Origin: Chitinophagaceae bacterium
Lineage (GTDB): Bacteria; Bacteroidota; Bacteroidia; Chitinophagales; UBA10324
DNA: 64,000 nt
NCBI GenBank assembly: GCA_016704325.1
Contig: JADJAG010000004.1
Location: 248,001-312,000 of the forward strand
Direction of reading: 5' to 3'
Shown: piece after piece, positions 15,530 through 23,502 of the stretch
How positions within the stretch are numbered: the first letter of the stretch is position 1
Layout of the letters: every line of letters begins with the position of its first letter
The notes under the pieces: generated by a model
Told to the model about the DNA's origin: nothing
The model's input: the letters and a program-made list of their open reading frames with translations, nothing else
The model's database searches: none
Translations under genes and position numbers: made by a program

Positions 15530-16627
15530 CTACTTTGCTACTCTAATAACCACTCTACGGCTCTTTATCTTTCCTTCTTCAGTATCATTGTCACCAATAG
15601 CAAACTGTTCACCGTATCCGATGGCTTTCATCCTTTTTTTGGAAATTCCCTTAGAGAGGAGATATTCCATTGAGGCATTTGCCCGTTTCTCAGATAGTTT
15701 CTGATTGAAATCTGATTCACCTTCCGTGCTGGTGTATCCTTCAATTACAATGTTCAGTGAAGGATTGTTATTCAGGAAGGTAACTACCTTATCTAGATTC
15801 ATCATGTCAGCTGAATCCAGGTTGGCTTCAGAATGGCTGTAATACAAGACCATATCGGGACAGCCAAGATTATTGGCCGTACCGGCAACATCAGGGCACT
15901 TATCTTCATTATCAGAGATACCATCACCGTCAGAATCCTTTGGTGTGTAAATGGATTCTCCGGCAGGAAATCCGATCGTTACACCTACCTGGATCGCTGA
16001 GTTGGTTATCTTCCCTGTAACAACTTCATCATTCAACCAGAGTCCCGGATTTTGCGCATTCTGGTTGCTGAGTCCTAAAATGTACCTGCCATATACTCCA
16101 ATGTTTTTAGTAATCCAAAACTCAGCTCCTGCCGTGAGTGCAAAATCAATGCTATTTAGCTGGGTCACATTGTCGTCATCATCTCCTGATTCATAATTGA
16201 TCTTCTTATCGGTCATAAAGTCCAGTTGCGGTCCGGCAAAAAGACCCAGCCTTTCAATAGGAGAGAACTTGAACAGCAAAGGAACCGAAGCATAGCCAAG
16301 ATCCAGCGAAGCGTTGTTGCTTTCATCTACTGTCGACTCCAGTTCTGAACCCATTTGTGAGTAAAGCAATTCGGGCTGAACGGAGAACTTTTCTGAAAAG
16401 GAGATATTATAATAAATTCCACCCGCGAATCCGGTCTTTGATTTTACATTGTAATCAGCAAGCGAAGGATCTTTGAAGGAGTTGCTTGAAAAGTTTGCAG
16501 CTGCTTTCAGTCCAAAATAAGATTCAGCAGTCGGGCGCTGAGCCAAAACCTGCGTAGTACAGAACAGCAGTGTCATTGCCAAAAGGAACTTCTCTAAAGC
16601 TGTATTTCTTGTTGGTTGTGGTTTCAT
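15530..16627 (-). CDS. OmpA-family outer membrane protein
   Basis: ATG at 16627 is chosen over the upstream ATG at 16681: it gives a signal peptide (MKPQPTRNTALEKFLLAMTL to VLAQ), and a good promoter lies at 16663-16693, inside the longer frame. The 365-residue protein has an outer-membrane beta-barrel part (residues about 35-220), a calcium-binding thrombospondin type 3-like linker (DSDGDGISDNEDKCPD) and a C-terminal OmpA peptidoglycan-binding domain with LNIVIEGYTSTEG and KRANASMEYL. It probably anchors the outer membrane to the wall. It is followed only by repeats. Confidence 0.88.
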   Translation of the reverse strand: MKPQPTRNTALEKFLLAMTLLFCTTQVLAQRPTAESYFGLKAAANFSSNSFKDPSLADYNVKSKTGFAGGIYYNISFSEKFSVQPELLYSQMGSELESTVDESNNASLDLGYASVPLLFKFSPIERLGLFAGPQLDFMTDKKINYESGDDDDNVTQLNSIDFALTAGAEFWITKNIGVYGRYILGLSNQNAQNPGLWLNDEVVTGKITNSAIQVGVTIGFPAGESIYTPKDSDGDGISDNEDKCPDVAGTANNLGCPDMVLYYSHSEANLDSADMMNLDKVVTFLNNNPSLNIVIEGYTSTEGESDFNQKLSEKRANASMEYLLSKGISKKRMKAIGYGEQFAIGDNDTEEGKIKSRRVVIRVAK

Positions 16628-16662
16628 GGGTTGGTTGTCTTGGTTTTTTAAGTAGGGTATAT

Positions 16663-16693
16663 CAAAAGTAGTATTTGTCATTTTCTAATGCAA
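16663..16693 (-). promoter_or_regulatory. Promoter of the OmpA-family gene
   Basis: On the reverse strand TTG at 16693-16691 is followed after 20 bp by TACTTTTG at 16670-16663. This is close to the Bacteroidota consensus TTTG-N19-TAnnTTTG. Transcription would start near 16656, 29 bp before the chosen start codon. Confidence 0.6.
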
Positions 16694-16890
16694 GCCTTTC
16701 TGAATCTATTGTTTATATACTTTGTACCATCAATCAGAAAAAAAGCAAAACCGTTCAACGCACAAAATAAAAATCGGTGAAGAATAAGGATATTCATCTG
16801 GCAAAAGTCCATGATCAAAATTAAATACGTTTAATGGCCATATGCATAAAGCTTGCTGTCGCATTGCACTTTCGGCTAACAGACTTATGA

Positions 16891-19362
16891 TCACTTCTGG
16901 CTGGTCTTCTGCTCTTTTTCCTTCTTCTTGTCTTTCCCAAGAACAACGGGCAAAACATTCAGATCACCATCTTTTGCATGTGTAGCCCGTAACATCACAT
17001 TGCCGCCTTTCATTGCCGCTGAATCAGTGAGTGCCATGCGTTCAGATGCTTCCATCTTTTTCAAGTTGATAAGCGGAACGGTGATGAGCATATCTGTAGT
17101 TATTTTATTGAAATCATAAATGCCCGAGATAAACAGCGTAAGTACAGACGAAAAAATATTGAGTGTATCAATATCAAACACGGTTCCGGTAAGTTTTGAA
17201 CGGTTATCAATATCAGCAAAGTCAATGTTGTTGAAATCACGGTTCTTAAAAATGTACTTACTGATTTTGTCAAGACCATCTACATTCTTCAACTGACCGT
17301 TCTTTACCCTTGTTCTTACTGACCCAATCATAGATGAACCGATCACCTCGTAATTTTGATCAATAGTTGCCGCAAATGTTGCATTTGTTGTAAGTGTGCC
17401 TGAAATATTCTGATCGGTAATGGTAGTTTGATTGAAATTGTTGAAAGAATACAAAAGGTCGCTCATGCTCACCTCTTTGATGGATGTTTTCGCGTTAAGG
17501 GCATGCTGACTGCCTGAGAGATTATCTATTGACAGGTTAAGGAGAAAATTGCCACCGCTTGTCTTCATGGCTGCGTCATTAATCTGCAGCCTGTTGTTGG
17601 TGAGCAGCAGGTTTGCCTTGATAGCTGTTCCTGAAAAACGATTCACAATCACTTTCTTGGCTGATACGTTTATATCTAATTCAACACTTGTGGAAATCCA
17701 GTTAATCAGTCCGGGAATGTCTGCCTTCTTCGAATCCGTGTCAACCTTTTTCTTCTCATTACGCGCTGAAGGAGCTGATTGGAAGGCGTTAAAGTCTATG
17801 GTATCGGCAGTCAGGTCGAGGGTAGCATAAGTTTTCACGCCGGGAATAAGAAGAAAAGCAATAAAATATTTCGCGGATCCGGTCATCGACATCTTGTTTC
17901 CGTTTAACCGCATGCTGAGGGATTCAATCCATAGGTCCGGCTTTTTGAAAGTAATATTACCTTCCACATTTCTAAATTCATACCCGTTAGCTAAGTTGTT
18001 GAAATCAGTATTACTGAAAACCGCAGATCCGTAGAGATCACCTATCGTTACCTTATTTACCGAGTCAACAAAATTGGTGAGTGGTCCGTGAAAAGTATAA
18101 CGGACATCAAACGAGCCATCAAGAAACTTCAGATTTGGTGTAATCACCTCACCATGTTTTGTTTTATCATAACTGAGGTGTGCTTTCATCCTCATCACCG
18201 GTTCCATTAGATCAGTGACCGTAACCGATGCTATAATTGGCAATCCGAAGTAGGTACCATTGAAAGCAGGAATCATCACTCTTGAATTATGATCATCATT
18301 TATTTTAGTGCTATCCATGTGGGTGGTGAACCAACCTAATAGGTAGAGATTGTCAAATGATCGCACTCCTGCATTGAGTTTATTTCCTGTTGACTTGAAA
18401 TAAACATCCACAGCGGGTTTGCTTCCGGGTTTGATAGATCCGTCCACTACAACATGCGCAATCACGGGTTTTTCCAGCTGGAATGGCTTAAGTTTCTCCT
18501 GGATCGCCGGCGTTAATGCACCGAATGCTATTGCAGGTGTAATGCTGCTTGCACTAAAGGTCATGTGCATGGTCTGCTCCTTAAAATTCATATTGATATT
18601 TATAAGTAGTATTTCATTCTTCATATTAAGCAATCCATTTTTTACGGATAATAAAGCATTGTCAGGGTCAAACCCGATGTAGGTATCCAGTTTGATATCC
18701 TGATCAGTGAGATAACCGCCCTTTGAAGGATTGAATACGAGTCCATCGAAATGTATGGAAGCATCCATATGATATGACATTGGCGCATTCCCGGCTACGG
18801 TATTAAATTCTGCTTTTTTGAATGTCAGTCCGAACTTCTTTCCTTTAAGCGAATCTGTCAAATGAAAGGAAACATTGTCCAGGATTATTGTGGTGATTCC
18901 TGGAATACTCACCTCTTTCTTCTCCTTTGTTGCGGGTGGAGCTTGCCGGGCTTTCGGTATGTTCATTTGTCCGCTGGAATCCTTTACCATATAGATGGAA
19001 GCATCTGAAATGCTGATCGAATTGAATTGGATAGCACCTCTAAAAAGGTGCAACAGGTTTACACCGATAGCAATTTTTTTAGCTGTGAACACAGTATCTC
19101 CCCTTATTGCGGAAGCTGAATCAGCTACAAAAACCTTCTCTATGCGAATAGTAAAATGAGGAAAGCGTTCAAAAACAGTATAGTCCATATCCTTCATCAC
19201 CAAATCACCACTCATTTTATCGCTAAAGGTGCTCGTGAGCAGCGTATGTATCTCCTTTTTATGGGTGATTAATAAAACATATCCTGTCACCAGAAAAGCG
19301 ATGATAAGCACTATTGCACCAATTAAAATTCCTTTGATCCATTTGTAGAGGGTTGGATTCAT
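16891..19362 (-). CDS. AsmA-family protein
   Basis: ATG at 19362 is chosen over the upstream ATG at 19488 because it places one N-terminal membrane helix (about residues 7-30, KGILIGAIVLIIAFLVTGY) at the expected position. The protein then has 823 residues. The rest is a long beta-rich chain typical of AsmA/TamB-like proteins: KMSGDLVMKDMDYTVFERFP near the start and DMLITVPLINLKKM near the end. It ends in a charged tail (GKDKKKEKEQKTSQK). Family members sit in the periplasm, anchored in the inner membrane, and are linked to lipid transport to the outer membrane. It stands 264 bp upstream of ompA, probably in its own unit. Confidence 0.8.
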   Translation of the reverse strand: MNPTLYKWIKGILIGAIVLIIAFLVTGYVLLITHKKEIHTLLTSTFSDKMSGDLVMKDMDYTVFERFPHFTIRIEKVFVADSASAIRGDTVFTAKKIAIGVNLLHLFRGAIQFNSISISDASIYMVKDSSGQMNIPKARQAPPATKEKKEVSIPGITTIILDNVSFHLTDSLKGKKFGLTFKKAEFNTVAGNAPMSYHMDASIHFDGLVFNPSKGGYLTDQDIKLDTYIGFDPDNALLSVKNGLLNMKNEILLININMNFKEQTMHMTFSASSITPAIAFGALTPAIQEKLKPFQLEKPVIAHVVVDGSIKPGSKPAVDVYFKSTGNKLNAGVRSFDNLYLLGWFTTHMDSTKINDDHNSRVMIPAFNGTYFGLPIIASVTVTDLMEPVMRMKAHLSYDKTKHGEVITPNLKFLDGSFDVRYTFHGPLTNFVDSVNKVTIGDLYGSAVFSNTDFNNLANGYEFRNVEGNITFKKPDLWIESLSMRLNGNKMSMTGSAKYFIAFLLIPGVKTYATLDLTADTIDFNAFQSAPSARNEKKKVDTDSKKADIPGLINWISTSVELDINVSAKKVIVNRFSGTAIKANLLLTNNRLQINDAAMKTSGGNFLLNLSIDNLSGSQHALNAKTSIKEVSMSDLLYSFNNFNQTTITDQNISGTLTTNATFAATIDQNYEVIGSSMIGSVRTRVKNGQLKNVDGLDKISKYIFKNRDFNNIDFADIDNRSKLTGTVFDIDTLNIFSSVLTLFISGIYDFNKITTDMLITVPLINLKKMEASERMALTDSAAMKGGNVMLRATHAKDGDLNVLPVVLGKDKKKEKEQKTSQK

Positions 19363-19649
19363 CAGAAGAAGTATTTGCAGGTATAATAATACGAATTTTT
19401 CACTGACTTTTCTGATGATTTCTTCAGTTGGTCGCAGTGAATGATAGCTTTGAAAATAATATACGCTATTGTTTTGATATTTCTCCAATCTTCACTTACC
19501 TTGTACCTACGAAATTCCTCGCATGTAAAATGTTGGTTTTCTTAAGAACTTATTGAATGTGCATGGTCTTTCTTTTCGTTGGATAAATCAGATGGTTTTT
19601 CATCCCGGTCAATTCCTCACTTTTAGAAATAAAACCAACCTATTGAACC

Positions 19650-20243
19650 ATGAAAGCAAAAAGAAATTCAATTTTCCGCGTAGCTGCAGTCGCTATGTTG
19701 TGTAGTGCTTCATCATTAATTACCTCATGCAACAGCGATACGCATTCTGATAATGCCGATACCACGTTAACCGACACCATGAATACCATGAACGTTGACA
19801 GTGTAATGGCTGATACAGTGAATGCTGCGGGCCTGAACCCGGCAAGCAAGCCTGCAAAGAAAGGAGTTGCCATGGTAAGTGAGCCAATTCCTGAAGAAAC
19901 CGGCGAGATTAAATTGGATAAGGATAAAGTATATAATTATGCTGAGGTGCCCCCCGTTTTCCCGGGCGGACAAAGTGCGCTGGATGATTATATCAAAGAC
20001 AATATAAAGTATCCATCATCTGCCATGGAAAGTGGCATCGAAGGAAAGGTATCTGTGCAATTCATTGTAGATGAAAATGGTCATGTATACGGAACTAAGG
20101 TGCTCTCTAAGCCTTTAGGTTACGGAATTGAAGAAGAAGCCATGAAGGTCGTAAACAACATGCCTCAATGGACTCCCGGGAAGGTAAAAGGCAAAAGCGT
20201 AAAAACATACCGCGTGTTACCTATTAGTTTTACATTGCAATAG
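19650..20243 (+). CDS. Lipoprotein with a TonB C-terminal domain
   Basis: The 197-residue protein has a lipoprotein signal with lipobox LITSC (Cys27), a low-complexity linker, and a TonB_C domain (about 100-197): PPVFPGGQSALDDYI, EGKVSVQFIVDENG, and the QWTPGKVKGKSVKTY strand with FTLQ at the end. Ordinary TonB is held in the inner membrane by a helix and works with ExbBD; here a lipid anchor replaces it. The domain is full length. The gene is alone, so it may bind outer membrane receptors or peptidoglycan rather than transduce energy (inference). Confidence 0.82.
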   Translation: MKAKRNSIFRVAAVAMLCSASSLITSCNSDTHSDNADTTLTDTMNTMNVDSVMADTVNAAGLNPASKPAKKGVAMVSEPIPEETGEIKLDKDKVYNYAEVPPVFPGGQSALDDYIKDNIKYPSSAMESGIEGKVSVQFIVDENGHVYGTKVLSKPLGYGIEEEAMKVVNNMPQWTPGKVKGKSVKTYRVLPISFTLQ

Positions 20244-20887
20244 CATTTCGATAGCTTGCAAGTGGCAGGCAAAGCCAGAGGTGGAGAAAAATTCTCCGTG
20301 CTCATTGTATCGTTGATTGGTGAGATGTTTTAGCTTGCCTGATAAGTTAATTGGTCTTTTTAGATAAGGCTTTTTGAAGAAGGATCTTTTGCACTCTTGC
20401 CAGCAAGGAGTATGAGGTTGTCTCAAAAGTGTTCTTTGTGGTTAACGTTTTTGAAACCACGAAGGACGCAAAGGTGGAGTCGCTTCAAAGTAGATTGTTG
20501 AGTAGTTTTCTCTTTGCTCTTTATGGTTGACCTTTTTGAAACCACAAAGGACACGAAGGTGGAGTCGCTTCAAAGTAGATTGTTGAGTAGTTTTCTCTTT
20601 GCTCTTTGTGGTTGACTTTTTTGAAACCACAAAGGACACGAAGGTAGAGTCGCTTCAAAAAGGATTGATACACATTTTTCTCTGTGTTTTTTGTGCTTGT
20701 TTTTTTTGAAACCACAAAGGATGTAATGCAACTTTACAGTATGCACGTAAGAAAAGCAACTTTAACAATTAAGAGTGATACCTCTTATTATCTGACCAGG
20801 ACAAATGCCCAGCGCACGCAGGAATAATAAATACAATTTATAAATGATACCATTACTAAGTTTTGTTAATCCTAAACCTAACCTGCC
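20244..20887. repeat. Gene-free region with ~85-bp tandem repeats
   Basis: Between about 20434 and 20735 a unit of 84-86 bp is repeated three to four times. The anchor TTGAAACCAC starts at 20451, 20536, 20622 and 20706. Each unit has GAAACCACAAAGGACACGAAG and a later CTCTTTGCTCTTTGTGGTT, which are partly inverted, so each can form a hairpin. The last unit is more diverged. No gene or clear promoter was seen in the rest. Confidence 0.75.
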
Positions 20888-21820
20888 ATGAAAAATAGAA
20901 AAATTATTCTTGGATCATTGATGCTATTCGTGTCCTCTACTTTTGGAGTATTGATGCTTCTCTCATTTTTATCGCATCCTGTTACCCAGCTGACCATCCT
21001 TTCAGGGTCAAAAAATGCCACGCAATACCGTTTCGTTGAAGATATCGTCACCATAGCAGGTCCAACGCTCGATTTTAAGATCGTGAATAAGGAAACCAGG
21101 GGAGTTGCGAGTAACTTCGCCGAGCTGAGTGATCCAAAATCGCCGCACAAACTGGCCATCATCCAGGCAGATTTCCTGTATTATATGCAAGCACAGGACA
21201 TGCGCCTGAAAACAGAGAAAACAAAGAACCTGAAGGTAGTACTTCCTTTGGGTGATCAGCAAATTCACTTAGTCACTAAGGCAAGTAACGGGTATACAGG
21301 GCTAAGGGATCTGAACAACAAAAATGTGGCAATAGGGTCTGAAGAACAAGGAACCTTCAGAACGGCGATGCTGATCAGGGAACGTTCAAAAGTGGAGTGG
21401 TCCCCGATGAATACACATCTGGATGATTGTTTGGGGGCGCTTAGCCTCAGTAAGATCAATGCCTTTTTTATTGTGAGTTCAGCTCCGATCAAGCAACTGG
21501 ACCTGAACCCGCAATCGATGGTTGATAAACTTGTCCTTATTCCGTTAGAGGATTTTAACGACTGGGCGAAGTACTACAAGCGGGATACTATTTATAAATC
21601 AGATTACAAATGGCTTGACCAAGATATACCTACTTACGGTGTGCCCACACTACTCGTGGTAAACGAAAGCAAACTGACAGATGAAGAACGCATTAGTGTA
21701 GGTAAACTTAAAACAGCTATTGAAACCAGCTATGAAGATCTCAAGGTAAAGGGACATCCGGAATGGAAAAAAGTCAACCTTACGGAATGGAGTGAATCGG
21801 ATTGGCCTGCATTTAAGTAG
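20888..21820 (+). CDS. TAXI-family TRAP transporter solute-binding protein
   Basis: The 310-residue protein has an N-terminal signal/anchor (about 6-29) and the TAXI fold: TILSGSKNATQYRFVEDI, a middle with LAIIQADFLYYMQ, LVTKASNGYTGLRDLNNKNV and VAIGSEEQGTFRTA, and a C-terminal VPTLLVVNESKL. TAXI proteins bind glutamate-like or other small acids for TRAP transporters. No TRAP membrane subunit gene is within the window, so the binding protein is an orphan here. Ligand unknown. Confidence 0.8.
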   Translation: MKNRKIILGSLMLFVSSTFGVLMLLSFLSHPVTQLTILSGSKNATQYRFVEDIVTIAGPTLDFKIVNKETRGVASNFAELSDPKSPHKLAIIQADFLYYMQAQDMRLKTEKTKNLKVVLPLGDQQIHLVTKASNGYTGLRDLNNKNVAIGSEEQGTFRTAMLIRERSKVEWSPMNTHLDDCLGALSLSKINAFFIVSSAPIKQLDLNPQSMVDKLVLIPLEDFNDWAKYYKRDTIYKSDYKWLDQDIPTYGVPTLLVVNESKLTDEERISVGKLKTAIETSYEDLKVKGHPEWKKVNLTEWSESDWPAFK

Positions 21821-22036
21821 AAATGCTTTTGTTATTATTAGTGTTTGTCAAAAGCTATTAGTACTTGACTGATGAAGATTTTTTGAAGATCTGATCCTAT
21901 TGGAAGCGCACTAGTTCGCCTCCCGCAGTTGCTTGTCTGCAAACGGGCGAGTTTGGTATTTCAAAGAAATTGATTTCCACTCCATCTGAGATGGATATTG
22001 CATTATGATATTATACCCATGATGATGACCAGGATG
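21821..22036. repeat. Intergenic region with GC-rich hairpin copy
   Basis: Positions 21907-21952 carry a copy of the CTCGTTCGCC...GCAAACGGGCGAG element. The genes on both sides converge here. No strong terminator was seen. Confidence 0.55.
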
Positions 22037-22888
22037 CTATTCGGGCTTCACATTTGAATCGAAAGTAGTTACCGTGCGCTGGTTCTGTTGCTGCACAGGA
22101 CGATTATTCGGGCTTATCTTCGATGAGAAGGCTGCCAGTTGATCAGCACTCGCAAGTACAGGTTCACGCAATACAAGCCACTGCACATTCTCTGAACAAG
22201 GTGGCGTGGTGAGAGAGCCTACATAATGATAGGCATGCAGGGACTTAGGCAAGTATTGGTTGACGTCGAGCTGAAGGTCTTCTACATGCAATTTCTGACC
22301 TTTTTGCGAAGGAAAGTTGGCAATAATGGTGGCAAGGTTTGGGTTGGCTTCCGTGCTTTCTTTAAACAGTATGCCTATAACTGCCAGGCTTCCGTCTGAG
22401 CTTTGGTGAACCATATGCATTTCGAGTGGCGCATGTTTGCCGTCAATAGTATGCTCACTTGGCGTATGAAAGTGAAATTGTTTAAGGTCATATTGCTTAC
22501 CGGTAAGATTAAGCTGGCTTCCTGAGTCAACTGTAACCTGAATAGTGTGCCCGTTATTAAGTATCTCGTTGATGAATTCATGATGGGCAATATGTAAAGA
22601 AGTGCTTTTGTAATCAAGTGAAAAATCCATGTGTCCTGATTCCGTCTTCACAATGTTAATGGGTGACTGATTTTTACCTTCGGCACAAAGGGAATAAGCA
22701 GGATCCAGCGTTCCCCAGTTGGCGGGTCCCTTGTCGCCTTCATAATGCCATTCGGCCGGTCTGGCTGAAGTGGTCTGTTTGGCAGTGTCGGCATCTTTTT
22801 TTTGTTCATTGTTGTCGCCGGAAGGTGCATTGCAACTACTTAGATAAAGTATTGCAAGCAACGTTAATGGGATAGTAAGGGGGTTCAT
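22037..22888 (-). CDS. Alpha-type carbonic anhydrase lipoprotein
   Basis: ATG at 22888 is preferred (the frame opens at 22930) because it gives a lipoprotein signal with lipobox LSSC (Cys19). In the 283-residue protein QFHFHTPSEH and LEMHMVHQ carry the three zinc histidines (H139, H141, H158 in this numbering). GPANWGTLDPAYSLC and NQSPINI begin the fold, and VGSLTTPPCSENVQW holds the second cysteine of the usual disulfide. It interconverts CO2 and bicarbonate in the periplasm. It is a single gene, convergent with the TAXI gene. Confidence 0.93.
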   Translation of the reverse strand: MNPLTIPLTLLAILYLSSCNAPSGDNNEQKKDADTAKQTTSARPAEWHYEGDKGPANWGTLDPAYSLCAEGKNQSPINIVKTESGHMDFSLDYKSTSLHIAHHEFINEILNNGHTIQVTVDSGSQLNLTGKQYDLKQFHFHTPSEHTIDGKHAPLEMHMVHQSSDGSLAVIGILFKESTEANPNLATIIANFPSQKGQKLHVEDLQLDVNQYLPKSLHAYHYVGSLTTPPCSENVQWLVLREPVLASADQLAAFSSKISPNNRPVQQQNQRTVTTFDSNVKPE

Positions 22889-23440
22889 TCTTTGACTTTT
22901 AATTGAATTTTTGCACGCACAAGATATCAATATTTTGAAATGTGAATATTTGAGAATTGCAGTACCCGCGATACTTTCAGCATCGAATCAACATATCGTG
23001 TGGTGCCTCATACATCATCAGTTACTGCTTTTTATTATTGATCCCGTAGCTTTTGGCATAATGATGAAGTCACAGGTTCTAAAGCGTTTCTCAAGGGTGA
23101 TTACAACCATTTAAAAACTTCAATGTAAGACTGTGCAATTTCAAACAGGGATAATTGGTGGAAGTAAATCTACAGCAATACAAATCATTGGGAAGATCGT
23201 GCTGTGTTTTTACAGACATGCGGAAAGATGTAAAAATGAAAAAGAAAATTGTTTTAGCATGGAATTCACCAATTGCCCGCTATACTTTCAGCGGAGAGCA
23301 CGCCGTCGGCGTAATGATTAGTTGCCTTATTATATACACCTACAAAAATTATGCAGCAAACCTTTCCCATAAAACCTCATTAGTAAAGGATTTTGATGTT
23401 AGTATTAAGACGCCGTGTAAAATACATTTGCTGACAGCTT
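22889..23440. other. Intergenic region with a diverged repeat
   Basis: The 550-bp stretch has no credible gene. Positions about 23268-23318 (GGAATTCACCAATTGCCCGC and GCGGAGAGCACGCCG) are a diverged copy of the CCGTGTC repeat family. Confidence 0.4.
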
Positions 23441-23481
23441 TAAAAAATAAACTTCCGGATGCTGGAAAGAACCCGGAAGTA
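23441..23481 (-). terminator. Intrinsic terminator after the 23503-26472 gene
   Basis: On the reverse strand ACTTCCGG and CCGGAAGT form a stem around a loop with TTCTTTCCAGCA, followed by TTTATTTTTT. It lies 22 bp downstream of the stop codon. Confidence 0.75.
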
Positions 23482-23502
23482 GAGAAGTAGATAAAAACCA
23501 AT

